Below the pieces are notes generated by a model. It was not told the DNA's origin and did not search any database. It saw only the letters and a list, made by a program, of their open reading frames with translations. A program made the translations under genes and the position numbers. Shown piece by piece: positions 1 to 8,880 of a stretch of DNA of 64,000 nucleotides (position 1 is the first letter of the stretch; each line of letters starts with the position of its first letter). Source of the DNA: Candidatus Tumulicola scandinaviensis (GTDB lineage Bacteria > Vulcanimicrobiota > Vulcanimicrobiia > Vulcanimicrobiales > Vulcanimicrobiaceae); NCBI GenBank assembly GCA_003140835.1, contig PLLA01000080.1:29960-93959 (forward strand), written 5' to 3'.

Positions 1-633
1 CTGCGAGATCGCCATTTCGATTGCCTCCGACGGCATCGCCTTGGTCATCTCGGTGTCGATGAATCCGGGCGCGACGGCGTTGACGGTGATCCGGTTCTTC
101 GCGACTTCGAGTGCGACCGTCTTGGTGAGGCCGATCAACCCCGCTTTCGCGGCGGCGTAGTTCGCCTGCCCGAAGTTGCCGCCTTGACCGACCACCGAGC
201 TGATGTTGACGATCCGGCCGAACTGCTGGGCGACCATCGTGTCGAGGACCGCCTTAATCATAAAAAACGGTCCCGAAAGATTTACTTGCAGAACCGCTTG
301 CCATTCGTCAACCGTCATCTTGCGAACCGTATGGTCGCGAGTGATGCCGGCGTTATTGACGAGATAATCGATCCGACCATGCTCGGCGACGATGCCCTCG
401 ACGGCCCTCCGGCACTCGCCGAAGTCGCCGACGTCGCCCTCGTAAAAATGCAGCCTCGGCGCACTTCCATTGAGATGTAGGCGAAGCGTTTCGGTGCGCT
501 CCCGATCGATCGGGAGACCCAAGACGGCAACCGTTGCCCCGTCTTCTGCCAGGAGGCGGCTAATTGCGCCTCCGATTCCGCGGGAGCCCCCGGTAACGAC
601 GGCAACCCGCTTTTCAAGTGGTAGACTGCTCAC
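1..633 (-). CDS. fabG: 3-oxoacyl-ACP reductase-like SDR (partial, C-terminus off the window)
   Basis: Short-chain dehydrogenase/reductase; FabG-type enzymes reduce 3-ketoacyl-ACP with NADPH in fatty-acid elongation. The minus-strand reading shows the cofactor motif TGGSRGIG near residue 16, the NNAG motif, the catalytic Ser in INISSVVG and the YAAAK Tyr-Lys pair. About 211 of the usual ~247 codons are inside the window; the end is cut by the window edge. The GTG start at 633 is chosen because a TAAATC -10 box lies exactly 6 nt upstream, as for several other genes here. It resembles the complete fabG at 7234-7974. A PhaB-like acetoacetyl-CoA reductase cannot be excluded. Confidence 0.85.
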   Translation of the reverse strand, partial: MSSLPLEKRVAVVTGGSRGIGGAISRLLAEDGATVAVLGLPIDRERTETLRLHLNGSAPRLHFYEGDVGDFGECRRAVEGIVAEHGRIDYLVNNAGITRDHTVRKMTVDEWQAVLQVNLSGPFFMIKAVLDTMVAQQFGRIVNISSVVGQGGNFGQANYAAAKAGLIGLTKTVALEVAKNRITVNAVAPGFIDTEMTKAMPSEAIEMAISQ

Positions 634-639
634 CCGCTA

Positions 640-645
640 GATTTA
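640..645 (-). promoter_or_regulatory. -10 box of a leaderless promoter for the partial fabG
   Basis: TAAATC on the minus strand, 6 nt before the GTG start at 633. No good -35 match and no Shine-Dalgarno sequence are seen. The same spacing recurs at several other starts in the window. Confidence 0.4.
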
Positions 646-720
646 CCCAGCATCGGCTCAGTTTACCTTCCACTCTGACTCCCTTGCTCGTTCGGTCCAA
701 ATTCGGCTCGGGAAAGGCGC

Positions 721-2616
721 CTATCCCACGTGCGACGCCAGAGCGCTTTGCGAAATGGCGCGCTGCTCGCTCGGGGTCTCGCTCGCGCCTCGAACGCTGT
801 CGGCCGGCGCATCGGGCGATACGATACGCCCTTCGAAGATTGTGGCCACCACGCGGATTTCGTCGATCTCGGCCGGATCGATCGTTAGCGGGTCGCGGTC
901 GAGAACCGTGAAGTCGGATTTCTTGCCGGCCTTGATGCTGCCGATCTCGCCTTCTAGTCCGAGGGAGTAGGCCGCTTCAATCGTTACCGCTCGAAGCGCC
1001 TTCTCGGCTGTAATCTTTTGGGATGGGTCCGCCGTTCGACCGGAAAGGGTCGTCCGATTGACCGCGCACCATGCAAGAAACAGCGGATCGGCCGGAGCCA
1101 TCGGCATGTCGGAATGCAACGATATGCTCATATTCTGGCGGACCGCGCTGCCCAAGCGCACCATGCTATTCGCGCGTTCCGGTCCTAACCCGATCTCCGA
1201 GTAACGATCCGCGAGCGCTACCGGATAATACGGGTTCGCGCTGATGATCGCGCCGAGTTCCGCGAGACGCGCAATCTGTTCTTCGGTCGACATGGCAAAG
1301 TGTACCACCGTAAAACGATGATCGCCGCGAGGGTTGGCCCGCATGTTTCGTGCTAGCGTGTCGGTCACGACTTGGAGACCGCCGTCACCATTGACGTGGG
1401 TATGGATGTGAAATCCGGCATCCCAGTAGAGTGCAAATGCCGCCTCGTAGTCTGCCGGTTCGGCAATCCACTCGCCGCGATGGCCATCGAGATAGGGCTG
1501 CTCCATTTGCATGAGTTGCGAGAAGATCGCGCCGTCGGCGAACAGCTTTACCTGCTTTGGAAGCCAGGCGACGTGGCCTCTTCCCCACGACGCGAATTCG
1601 TTGGTCTTAGCGACGAGCGTCCCGAGGTCGCTCTTGTTCTGGTCGTACAAGCTGCGCCCGTCGGCAATAAAGTACGTTCGAAACCCGACGTCGTCGCCTC
1701 CGAGAGTGGTTTCCCAAAACGTCTGGATGCGCCTCGACAATTGCGTGCCCGGCTCGCAGATCGTGGTGATCCCTTTGGAACGCACGTAACTTTTCAGCCG
1801 CTCGACCCCCGACTTCATGCGCGCGCGAGTCGCCAGCTCCTTGGCGATGGGCACCAGCACGAGTTCTAGGCCCTTCTCATAGAAGTGACCCCGAGCGAAG
1901 TTTGCTTGCGTGCTTGCGAGCCCATGCCCCGCGAGCGAAGCCTCGGTGATTCCGTACTTCTCGAGTGCAACGCTGTTAAAGATCAACTCGTGGCAGGATC
2001 GATGCCATATCACGATCGGGCGATCGCGGCCGATCGCGTCGAGTTCGGGGCGATAAACGTTTCCGTGAAAGTACTGATGGTATCCCCAGGTAAACAGCAT
2101 CTCACCGGCAGGCGCATTTTTCATCTCAGTCACCGCCGCCGTTAACCGCGCGACGTACTCGGCATTGTCTTTTGCGGCCTTGGCGAAGTTGTCCGGAATG
2201 GCCCAATCTTCGATAGCGATCACAACGGCCGACATCGACAGCGCGCCCAACAGGGGATGCAAGTGCTGCTCGATGAAGCCCGGAAAGATCACGCGCTTCT
2301 CGAACCGCCGGTCGATCACATACGAACCCGGTTGGAGCTGTTGCGTCACCTCGTCGAGCATCCCGACGGCCACGGTGCGAGGCCCCGAAACGGCGACCGC
2401 GTTCGCCGCCGCCGCGGATTCCATGGTGACGACTTTTTCCGCCAGGTAGACGGTGGTGGCGCCCGCAGCCGTCGCCTGCGCCTGCCCGGCGTTTGGCGTT
2501 GGTGCGGTTAGCGGCATGGCGGCGGAGTCGGCCGCGAATGCCCCGTTCGCTAGAGTCGCGCGCAGAAGCGGCAGGATGGCGTTACAGCCGGAACAGCCGG
2601 AAACGTGCAAGTCCAT
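721..2616 (-). CDS. Amidohydrolase family 3 protein (YtcJ-like)
   Basis: Metal-dependent amidohydrolase of the YtcJ/Amidohydrolase_3 type, about 631 residues. The beta-strand-1 His-x-His pair is in GFIEQHLHP, a central HTHVNGDGG motif supplies further ligands, and LHSDMP supplies the C-terminal Asp. The metal site therefore looks intact; the substrate is unknown. The start at 2616 is preceded by GGAAGGT. The open frame runs further upstream, but that part is the Arg-rich shadow of the next gene. The N-terminus carries a CSGC motif and an Ala-rich stretch rather than a clear signal peptide. It is the last gene of a run after the serine-hydrolase-like gene, 26 bp downstream of it. Confidence 0.85.
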   Translation of the reverse strand: MDLHVSGCSGCNAILPLLRATLANGAFAADSAAMPLTAPTPNAGQAQATAAGATTVYLAEKVVTMESAAAANAVAVSGPRTVAVGMLDEVTQQLQPGSYVIDRRFEKRVIFPGFIEQHLHPLLGALSMSAVVIAIEDWAIPDNFAKAAKDNAEYVARLTAAVTEMKNAPAGEMLFTWGYHQYFHGNVYRPELDAIGRDRPIVIWHRSCHELIFNSVALEKYGITEASLAGHGLASTQANFARGHFYEKGLELVLVPIAKELATRARMKSGVERLKSYVRSKGITTICEPGTQLSRRIQTFWETTLGGDDVGFRTYFIADGRSLYDQNKSDLGTLVAKTNEFASWGRGHVAWLPKQVKLFADGAIFSQLMQMEQPYLDGHRGEWIAEPADYEAAFALYWDAGFHIHTHVNGDGGLQVVTDTLARNMRANPRGDHRFTVVHFAMSTEEQIARLAELGAIISANPYYPVALADRYSEIGLGPERANSMVRLGSAVRQNMSISLHSDMPMAPADPLFLAWCAVNRTTLSGRTADPSQKITAEKALRAVTIEAAYSLGLEGEIGSIKAGKKSDFTVLDRDPLTIDPAEIDEIRVVATIFEGRIVSPDAPADSVRGASETPSEQRAISQSALASHVG

Positions 2617-2642
2617 GGCACCTTCCGATTCGTAAAAGAAGT

Positions 2643-3854
2643 TTAGTGGGGGAAGCTTTGCATAGTATTCGGTGCGAGCCCATCGGCGAGCGCGTGGAAC
2701 ACGGCGACGGCGCCAAGGCCGGCGTTGCCATCGGCGTCGTAAGCTCCGGGTCCGTTGGTGCCTTCGACGGCGATCGCTAGGTGCTGCGAAGGCAGATATC
2801 CGACGGCTCCGGAGGCGCCGGCAAATCCCAGCGTTTGCATGATCCACGGCCCGGCATCGATTACGCCGAGGCCGTAATTGAAGACGGCGGTGTTGGCGCG
2901 GCAAGCGGAGCAGCCGGGCTGCGCGTGACCGAATCCGACCAGGCTCGGTATGATCTGCGCGGCGGACGACGCCGGCGACAGCAGTTTTCCAGTCGCAACG
3001 GCCTCGATCGACACGCCTAGATCGCTGATGTCGGTCGTTTCAACGGCGCCTTCGATGGTGGTCCACGACGGGTTCCAAAACGTCGCTTCCTCGTAGAACG
3101 GCACGCCCGGCTTGACGCCGAGCACTTCGCGGCGTTCCGAACTGAAAGCGTGCAATACGGGTTCCGGAATCTCCGGGGTGGATAGAGCGCCGGTTTGTTT
3201 GAGGTCCAGCGGCTCGAGTACGTATTGGCGGATCGCATCGGCAATCGGCATGCCGGTAATCTTTTCGAGCACCCGGCCGAGGATCACGTAGTTGGTGTGC
3301 GAGTAGCCCCAGTTGGCGCCGGGCGCAAACTCCATGGGCTTCGAGACGCCGATCTGCGTCAGCTCCTCGGGAGTCCACTGGCGAAACGGGTCGCGGTAAA
3401 CTCCTTGAATAGTCTCGGGCTGATACACATAATCGGCATAACCCGACGTCATTTGCGCCAAGTTCCTTAGCGTGATGCCGCCGGCGTTCGGAAGGTCGGG
3501 AAAGTACCTCGAGAGTTTGGTGTCGAGCGTCGTTTTCTTCCTGTCGACCAACTCGAGCAACAGCGTCGACATATAGGTGAACGCCATCGCCCCGTTCCGA
3601 AAATGCATGTCCGGCGTTGCCGGTACGCCGGTCATCGAGTCGCCGAAAGCACCGGTGTAGACGACCGCTCCGTTCGAGCGCACCTGGATGACCAGCGCCT
3701 TGAGGTGGTTTTTCGCCATCGAACTGCGCACGACGGTTTCAATCGTCGCCGCGGAGGGCGCGCCGGCGGCCAAAGCCGGCGAGAAACCCGGTAAAATGGT
3801 GGCGAAAGCCAGTGCCGCGATGCAGGCCTTCCGCACGCCGAGCGTTAGTGCCAC
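2643..3854 (-). CDS. Secreted beta-lactamase/serine hydrolase-fold protein lacking the catalytic Ser-x-x-Lys
   Basis: 403 residues with an N-terminal signal peptide ending near ALAAG and the fold of class C beta-lactamase/esterase proteins (PF00144). The segment that normally carries Ser-x-x-Lys reads RNGAMAFTYM, so the nucleophile position is Ala and the Lys position Phe. The Tyr motif is YSHTNY (third position His rather than Asn), and the HxG region reads FAGASG. This suggests a pseudoenzyme with a binding role. A CSAC motif could form a disulfide. The start is GTG, overlapping the preceding phosphoesterase by 10 bp, which implies translational coupling; a second in-frame GTG six codons later is also possible. 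Confidence 0.8.
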   Translation of the reverse strand: MALTLGVRKACIAALAFATILPGFSPALAAGAPSAATIETVVRSSMAKNHLKALVIQVRSNGAVVYTGAFGDSMTGVPATPDMHFRNGAMAFTYMSTLLLELVDRKKTTLDTKLSRYFPDLPNAGGITLRNLAQMTSGYADYVYQPETIQGVYRDPFRQWTPEELTQIGVSKPMEFAPGANWGYSHTNYVILGRVLEKITGMPIADAIRQYVLEPLDLKQTGALSTPEIPEPVLHAFSSERREVLGVKPGVPFYEEATFWNPSWTTIEGAVETTDISDLGVSIEAVATGKLLSPASSAAQIIPSLVGFGHAQPGCSACRANTAVFNYGLGVIDAGPWIMQTLGFAGASGAVGYLPSQHLAIAVEGTNGPGAYDADGNAGLGAVAVFHALADGLAPNTMQSFPH

Positions 3855-4738
3855 ATTTTCTTAAGCGTAACGGCCTTGCAGGCGTTCGCCGTGCACGCAA
3901 CGCCGGCGATGGTCTCGATGGTGCGCAACACCGAATAGTGATTGACGAGCTGGTTATAGGATCCCGGAGTAACCATCGGCCCGATGAGCAACGTTGCAAT
4001 CTGATTCTTTCCGTTACTATCCGGGTCCGCCTCGTCCCACGTGAGGATCAGCAGCCCGTTGTGAGCCGCATTGTAGGAGAGAATCGGCGGCAGATTGGCC
4101 TTGAGCCAGTTGTCGCCGGTCCCGGTGCTGCAGTCGTGCATGTCGTCGCACAGATTTGGGACGATGATCGACAAGGTCGGCGGACTGCTCGGGAATCCGT
4201 TATAGACGAGATTCGAAGACGACGGCACGTTGGTAAAGTTCACCCACGGGTTGTGTTTACGTGCGTATTTGCTCGTCGTGCAGCCGGTATAGCCATTCTG
4301 CGGCATCGATTCCGAGTAGCCGTCGAACGTTTTGTTCGCAGCCAGGAGTTCGGCGCCGACGTTCGGTGTCGAAAACGAGTGCGGGCAGGAGTCGTCGTGA
4401 ACGCCTTGGTCGGACCCCGAGAACAAGGCCAGGTAGTTGGGTTCGCTCGGGTGCTCGATCGCGTGACTATTCGTCATCAACGCGGCTTGGGGAACGAGGG
4501 TGCCGTTGATGTACGGCGCCTGGGCGTTTCCGATGATGAGATTGTAGTCGCGATTTTCCATAATCACGACCACGACGTTGTTGGCGTGCGGCGCAGCAGC
4601 GGCGACTCGCGCCGGCGTACCGGACGCAGCCACGGATTGTCCGGGCAACGTGCTGGCTTGGCTGCATCCCGCGAGCGACAGCGCAAACAGAAACCCAACG
4701 CCGGCGGCGCTAAAGCCTTTAATCGAATACGGGGTCAT
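3845..4738 (-). CDS. Phosphoesterase-family lipoprotein (acid phosphatase/phospholipase C-like, PF04185)
   Basis: 297 residues. The N-terminus is a lipoprotein signal with lipobox LAGC. Family hallmarks are VVVIMENRDYN (metal and nucleophile region), HPSEPNYLALFSG, and LILTWDEADPDSNGKNQIATLL near the C-terminus. PF04185 enzymes hydrolyse phosphate mono- or diesters outside the cytoplasm. Its ATG overlaps the stop of the upstream propeller gene in ATGA, and its own end overlaps the next gene, so the run is one operon. The substrate is not predictable. Confidence 0.85.
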   Translation of the reverse strand: MTPYSIKGFSAAGVGFLFALSLAGCSQASTLPGQSVAASGTPARVAAAAPHANNVVVVIMENRDYNLIIGNAQAPYINGTLVPQAALMTNSHAIEHPSEPNYLALFSGSDQGVHDDSCPHSFSTPNVGAELLAANKTFDGYSESMPQNGYTGCTTSKYARKHNPWVNFTNVPSSSNLVYNGFPSSPPTLSIIVPNLCDDMHDCSTGTGDNWLKANLPPILSYNAAHNGLLILTWDEADPDSNGKNQIATLLIGPMVTPGSYNQLVNHYSVLRTIETIAGVACTANACKAVTLKKMWH

Positions 4739-5760
4739 TGTAGCCGTCCGATCTTATTGGTAAGGGGTTCGGTGAACCAGAGCGCCCCATGCGCGTCCGG
4801 CACAACGCTCGACACGCCACTTCCCGACGTTGGAACGACGTATTCGGTGAAGGTGCCGGCGAGAGTCATCTCGCCGATCTTCCCGGCGGCACTTTCGGCG
4901 AACCAGAGCGCATTCTCCGGTCCCGCGGTAATCCCGATCGGCATGCTCGACGGCGTCGGGATCGCGTACGCGACCTTATGGCCATTGCGCAGGCGCACGA
5001 TCGCATTATTTCCCGAATCCGTAAACCACAGGTTCGTGTCGGATCCGACGGTCACGTCTTGCGGAACGCTTCCCTTTGGCACTTGGACTTCCGAAATACC
5101 GCCTCGCGTCGTCGATCGGCCGATTCTTCGAATTCCCGACTCGGCAAACCATAGCTCGCCCCTCGGCCCGGAAACGATTCCGGCCGGCAGCGACTTCGGC
5201 GCGGAGAGGAGGTAGTTGGAGTTTACTCCGCCGGGCGTCATCCGTCCGATCTGATTGGCGTTGGTTTGGGTAAACCAGAGGTTCCCGTCCGGTCCGGCAG
5301 TGATGTAATAGGGCGCCGAATGCGGCAACGGGAGCGCTACGTGAATCTTGTATTCGGTGATCGTTCCGGACTTCGTGATACGACCAATTTTCTCAACCGC
5401 CATTTCCGTAAACCACATCGCGCCGTCGGGTCCGGCCGCAATTCCGACCGGCTGACTACTCGCGGTGGTAACAACAAACTCCCGGAAAGACCCTTGAGAC
5501 GTGACGCGCCCGATCTTGTTTGCATTCGATTCGGTAAACCACATGGCACCATCCGGGCCAAGCGCGATTTGATTCGGCCGGCTCTTTGCGGTTGGAACCT
5601 TATACTCGGTAAACGACCCCGCAATCGCGCGCGTTGCCGAGCGCTGCTGTTGGACGATCGGCGGTGGAGCGATTCCGTTCACGAGGGACTGCGTTCCCGG
5701 CGCGCTGCAACCGACGATCGTTAAGGCGACGAGTAACGCCGCCGTCTTCGAACGACTCAT
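4735..5760 (-). CDS. Seven-repeat beta-propeller lipoprotein (virginiamycin B lyase-like)
   Basis: 341 residues with lipobox TIVGC at the end of a short signal. Seven repeats of the form GPDGALWFTE followed by an NxIGR motif make a complete seven-bladed propeller of the Vgb family. Vgb itself linearises streptogramin B antibiotics, but many Vgb-like secreted proteins have other or no enzymatic roles. The Pro-His turn expected around the catalytic His of blade 6 reads PIGI here, so lyase activity is doubtful. The start at 5760 is set by a strong GGGAGGG Shine-Dalgarno; the in-frame extension upstream has no support. First gene of the 5760-to-721 run. Confidence 0.8.
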   Translation of the reverse strand: MSRSKTAALLVALTIVGCSAPGTQSLVNGIAPPPIVQQQRSATRAIAGSFTEYKVPTAKSRPNQIALGPDGAMWFTESNANKIGRVTSQGSFREFVVTTASSQPVGIAAGPDGAMWFTEMAVEKIGRITKSGTITEYKIHVALPLPHSAPYYITAGPDGNLWFTQTNANQIGRMTPGGVNSNYLLSAPKSLPAGIVSGPRGELWFAESGIRRIGRSTTRGGISEVQVPKGSVPQDVTVGSDTNLWFTDSGNNAIVRLRNGHKVAYAIPTPSSMPIGITAGPENALWFAESAAGKIGEMTLAGTFTEYVVPTSGSGVSSVVPDAHGALWFTEPLTNKIGRLQ

Positions 5761-5882
5761 TCGTTCACCCTCCCTTTCGCAGCCGTTAACGTTCTCCGGC
5801 TGGAGGCTCGAGAACTGCCGAGGAGCACCCGGAATCGCCGCCGAAGTCAAACGCCCTCATCGTATTGCGAGGTCCCGAATTC

Positions 5883-7205
5883 ATGAAAAGGCTCGTGTTT
5901 CTACTAGCAGCCGCGCTCGGGGCCTGTAGCGGCCCGCTTTCTCCCGTGTCGGATAGTAACGGCGGGGCGCAATTCTTAGCCCGCTTCGCGACCGGCAGCA
6001 CGAAGATCAAGCACGTCGTCTTCATCATTCAAGAGAATCGCAGTTTCGACAACCTCTTCCAGGGATATCCGGGCGCCGACACGGTTTCAAGCGGCAAGAA
6101 TTCTTCCGGACAGACGATCGCGCTCCAGCCGGTGACGCTGGCAACCCAGTACATCATCGACCACTCGCTGAGCGCGATGATCGCCGCCTGCAACGGCACC
6201 GGAAAGCTGCCTGGAACGCAGTGCAGAAACGACGGTTTCGATAAAGAGCAAGCCTTTGGCGGCCCCAAGAACCCCGAATACGTGTACGTTCCGCATACCG
6301 ACTCGAAACCATACTTCGACATGGCCCACGAGTGGGTGCTGGGCGATCGCATGTTCCAATCGCACCTCGACGAGAGTTTCGTCTCGCACCAGTACATCAT
6401 CGCGGCCCAGGCGCAGTCGAGCGTCGACCTGCCGGGCTATTATTGGGGATGCGACGGCGGATCAAGCGACAAGGTCGCCACGATCACAAAGCAACGCCAG
6501 CTCGGCCCGTATCAGACGGCTTGCTTCGACTATATGACGCTCGGCGACGAGCTCGACAAGGCGAAGCTGACGTGGCGCTTCTATTCGAGCGACATCAACG
6601 ACTTCACCGACTACGTGTGGTCGGGTTACCAAGCCGTAAAGCACATCCGCTACGGCCCGGATTGGAAGCAAGACGTCATCACGCCGCAAAAACAGTTCAT
6701 CACCGACGTCGGTGCCGGGACGCTCCAGAACGTGACGTGGATCACGCCTATGTGCGACGAGTCCGATCACGTAAACTGCGGAGGCGGATACGGCCCGTCG
6801 TGGGTGACGTCGCTCGTGAATGCCGTCGGTAAGAGCAAGTTCTGGGACTCAACCGCGATTTTCGTGATGTGGGACGATTGGGGAGGCCTCTACGATCACG
6901 TCCCGCCGCCGCACCTAGACTACGACGGCCTGGGCTTCCGGGTGCCGCTTCTCGTCATCTCCCCGTATGCCAAGCACGGCTACGTTTCGCACGTGCAGTA
7001 CGAAACCGGCAGTATTCTGCGATTCGCCGAAGACGTTTTCGGGCTCGGGCAACTGGCCGCTAGCGATACGCGCGCGAATTCACCTGCCGCCGATTGCTTC
7101 GACTTCACCAAACCGCCGCGGAAATTCGTCCCCATCAGCGCTCCGAAACCCGCGTCGTTTTTTATGACCAAACCCGCGGATCCGCGGGCTCCCGACTACG
7201 AGTAA
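5883..7205 (+). CDS. Phosphoesterase-family lipoprotein (phospholipase C/acid phosphatase type)
   Basis: 440 residues, lipobox LGAC after a hydrophobic signal. The motif HVVFIIQENRSFDNLF is the classic PF04185 N-terminal signature; WDDWGGLYDHVPPP and the VISPYAKHGYVSH segment are the C-terminal metal and active-site signatures of bacterial phospholipase C-like enzymes. It probably acts on phosphodiesters at the cell surface or in the periplasm. The ATG at 5883 is used because it begins the signal peptide; an in-frame TTG at 5865 is less likely. It is divergent from the propeller operon and closely related in motifs to the protein at 53960-55438. Confidence 0.87.
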   Translation: MKRLVFLLAAALGACSGPLSPVSDSNGGAQFLARFATGSTKIKHVVFIIQENRSFDNLFQGYPGADTVSSGKNSSGQTIALQPVTLATQYIIDHSLSAMIAACNGTGKLPGTQCRNDGFDKEQAFGGPKNPEYVYVPHTDSKPYFDMAHEWVLGDRMFQSHLDESFVSHQYIIAAQAQSSVDLPGYYWGCDGGSSDKVATITKQRQLGPYQTACFDYMTLGDELDKAKLTWRFYSSDINDFTDYVWSGYQAVKHIRYGPDWKQDVITPQKQFITDVGAGTLQNVTWITPMCDESDHVNCGGGYGPSWVTSLVNAVGKSKFWDSTAIFVMWDDWGGLYDHVPPPHLDYDGLGFRVPLLVISPYAKHGYVSHVQYETGSILRFAEDVFGLGQLAASDTRANSPAADCFDFTKPPRKFVPISAPKPASFFMTKPADPRAPDYE

Positions 7206-7233
7206 GCCATGAGACCGGCGATGGTGCCGGCAG

Positions 7234-7974
7234 CTACATGTCCAAGCCGCCGTTGACGTTGTACACAGCTCCGGTGATGTAGCTGGCTTCGTCCTCGAGC
7301 AGAAAACGCACGACTCGCGCCACTTCTTCAGGTTTGCCGAGGCGGCGTTGCGGGATTTTTTCGATGACCTTCGCGAGGGCTGCTTCCGGAATCGCCTCGA
7401 CCATCTCGGTGGCGATGAATCCCGGGGCCACCGTGTTAACGGTGATGCCGCGCTGGGCCATCTCGAGCGCCAAGCTCTTGACCAATCCGAAGAGACCCGC
7501 CTTGGACGCCGCATAGTTGGCTTGGCCGACGTTCCCGGTTTCGCCGATCACCGAACTGATCATCACGATGCGCCCGGAGCCCCGCTCGATCATATGCTCG
7601 AGCACGGATTTGGTCATTTGAAAGGCGCCTGAGAGGTTCACGTTGAGGACTTGGCGCCAGTCGTCGACGGTCATCTTGCGAACCGTCTTGTCGATCGTGA
7701 TGCCGGCGTTGTTCACCAGGTAGTCCACGCGCCCAAACTCGTCGATTACCTCTTTGAAGACGCGATTGCAGTCGTCGGTCTCGTCGACGCGCCCTTGATG
7801 GATCGACATCTTCGCACCGCCGGCGGCCATGGTGTCCCTGAAGCGCTCGGCGCTCTCCTTACCGCGACTGTATCCGGCCGCCACCGACGCCCCATTCTCG
7901 CACAGCATTCGCGTGATCGCGGCACCGATGCCACGCGTACCGCCGGTAACAATCGCAACCCGTCCTTCAAACAC
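7234..7974 (-). CDS. fabG: 3-oxoacyl-ACP reductase (FabG-type SDR)
   Basis: 246 residues, the standard FabG length. TGGTRGIG is the NADP-binding motif, NNAG follows, the catalytic Ser is in VMISSVIGE and the Tyr-Lys pair in YAASK; the C-terminus GGLDM is typical. The GTG start at 7974 is fixed by a strong GGGAGGAGG ribosome-binding site six bases upstream; the frame stays open further upstream only through repeat sequence. It is separated from pstB by a dispersed repeat. It may serve fatty-acid synthesis or reduce acetoacetyl-CoA; the sequence alone does not decide. Confidence 0.9.
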   Translation of the reverse strand: MFEGRVAIVTGGTRGIGAAITRMLCENGASVAAGYSRGKESAERFRDTMAAGGAKMSIHQGRVDETDDCNRVFKEVIDEFGRVDYLVNNAGITIDKTVRKMTVDDWRQVLNVNLSGAFQMTKSVLEHMIERGSGRIVMISSVIGETGNVGQANYAASKAGLFGLVKSLALEMAQRGITVNTVAPGFIATEMVEAIPEAALAKVIEKIPQRRLGKPEEVARVVRFLLEDEASYITGAVYNVNGGLDM

Positions 7975-8027
7975 TCTGGCCTCCTCCCTTGCGGGCGTCT
8001 TGCTTTCGCCACACGCGGAGTGTTTCC

Positions 8028-8099
8028 GTCCTTCGATTGCGCCCCTTGGGGACTCCGCTCGGGATGACAAAGCGCTCCGCTCAGGATGGCAAGGGGTCC
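8028..8099. repeat. Dispersed CTCAGGATGACA-type intergenic repeat (partly doubled)
   Basis: Begins GTCCTTCGATTGCG and contains two copies of the CTCCGCTC(A/G)GGATG(A/G)CAA end. Related copies occur at 14639-14700, 50761-50793 and 59683-59726, all between or at the ends of genes. It abuts the pstB stop. Confidence 0.7.
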
Positions 8100-8100
8100 T

Positions 8101-8880
8101 TTAGCCGAAACGGCCCGTGATGTAGTCCTCGGTGCGGCGGTCCGACGGTTTGGTGAAAATCTTGGTCGTCTCGTCCATTTCGATCAAGCGTCCCACGCCG
8201 TGCTCGTCGGCGAGCATGAATGCCGAGTAATCCGACACGCGCGCGGCTTGCTGCATGTTGTGCGTCACGACGACGATCGCGTACTCGTCGGCCAACGCGG
8301 TCATCAGCTCTTCGATGCTCAACGTCGAGATCGGGTCCAGCGACGAGGTCGGCTCGTCCATCAATAGCACTTCCGGCTCTACCGCCAGCGCGCGTGCGAT
8401 GCACAAGCGTTGCTGCTGTCCGCCCGACAGCGCCGTCGCAGGCTTTTGCAGTTTGTCTTTTACCTCGTCCCACAGCGCCGCCGACCGCAATGCCTTTTCC
8501 GCGACGCGCATCTTTTCGCTCGAAGGAACGTTGCGGCTCAACCCCGCCGTCACATTCCCGAGAATCGACAGCGTCGGAAACGGATTCGCTCGCTGGAACA
8601 CCATGCCGACGCGGCGGCGGAGCTCGATGACGCTGATGTGCGATTCGTACACGTCCTCGCCGTCCAGCAGCACCTGGCCGCGCGCATACGCTCCCGGCGC
8701 GATTTCGTGAATGCGGTTGAGGCATCGCAGGATGGTCGTCTTCCCGCACCCCGACGGCCCCATTAACGCCGTCACCGCGTTCGGCGCAAACGACATGGTG
8801 ACGTCGGCAACTGCTTGCCGCGTGCCGTAATAGGCGTTCAAGTCGATGACGCGCAGCGGCGCGGTGTCGCTTGAGCTCAT
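8101..8880 (-). CDS. pstB: Phosphate ABC transporter ATP-binding protein
   Basis: 259 residues. Walker [13 protein letters not shown] signature LSGGQQQR, Walker [13 protein letters not shown] and the switch His in VVTHNM are all present. QRANPFP is the typical PstB Q-loop. It energises high-affinity phosphate import with PstA and PstC. The ATG overlaps the pstA stop as ATGA. No phoU follows; the 3' side carries the dispersed repeat. Confidence 0.95.
   Translation of the reverse strand: MSSSDTAPLRVIDLNAYYGTRQAVADVTMSFAPNAVTALMGPSGCGKTTILRCLNRIHEIAPGAYARGQVLLDGEDVYESHISVIELRRRVGMVFQRANPFPTLSILGNVTAGLSRNVPSSEKMRVAEKALRSAALWDEVKDKLQKPATALSGGQQQRLCIARALAVEPEVLLMDEPTSSLDPISTLSIEELMTALADEYAIVVVTHNMQQAARVSDYSAFMLADEHGVGRLIEMDETTKIFTKPSDRRTEDYITGRFG

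Noticed and set aside
3812..5215. 467-codon plus-strand open frame
   Set aside because: It is antisense to the phosphoesterase and propeller lipoprotein genes, has no recognisable motif, and is explained by GC-rich codon use.
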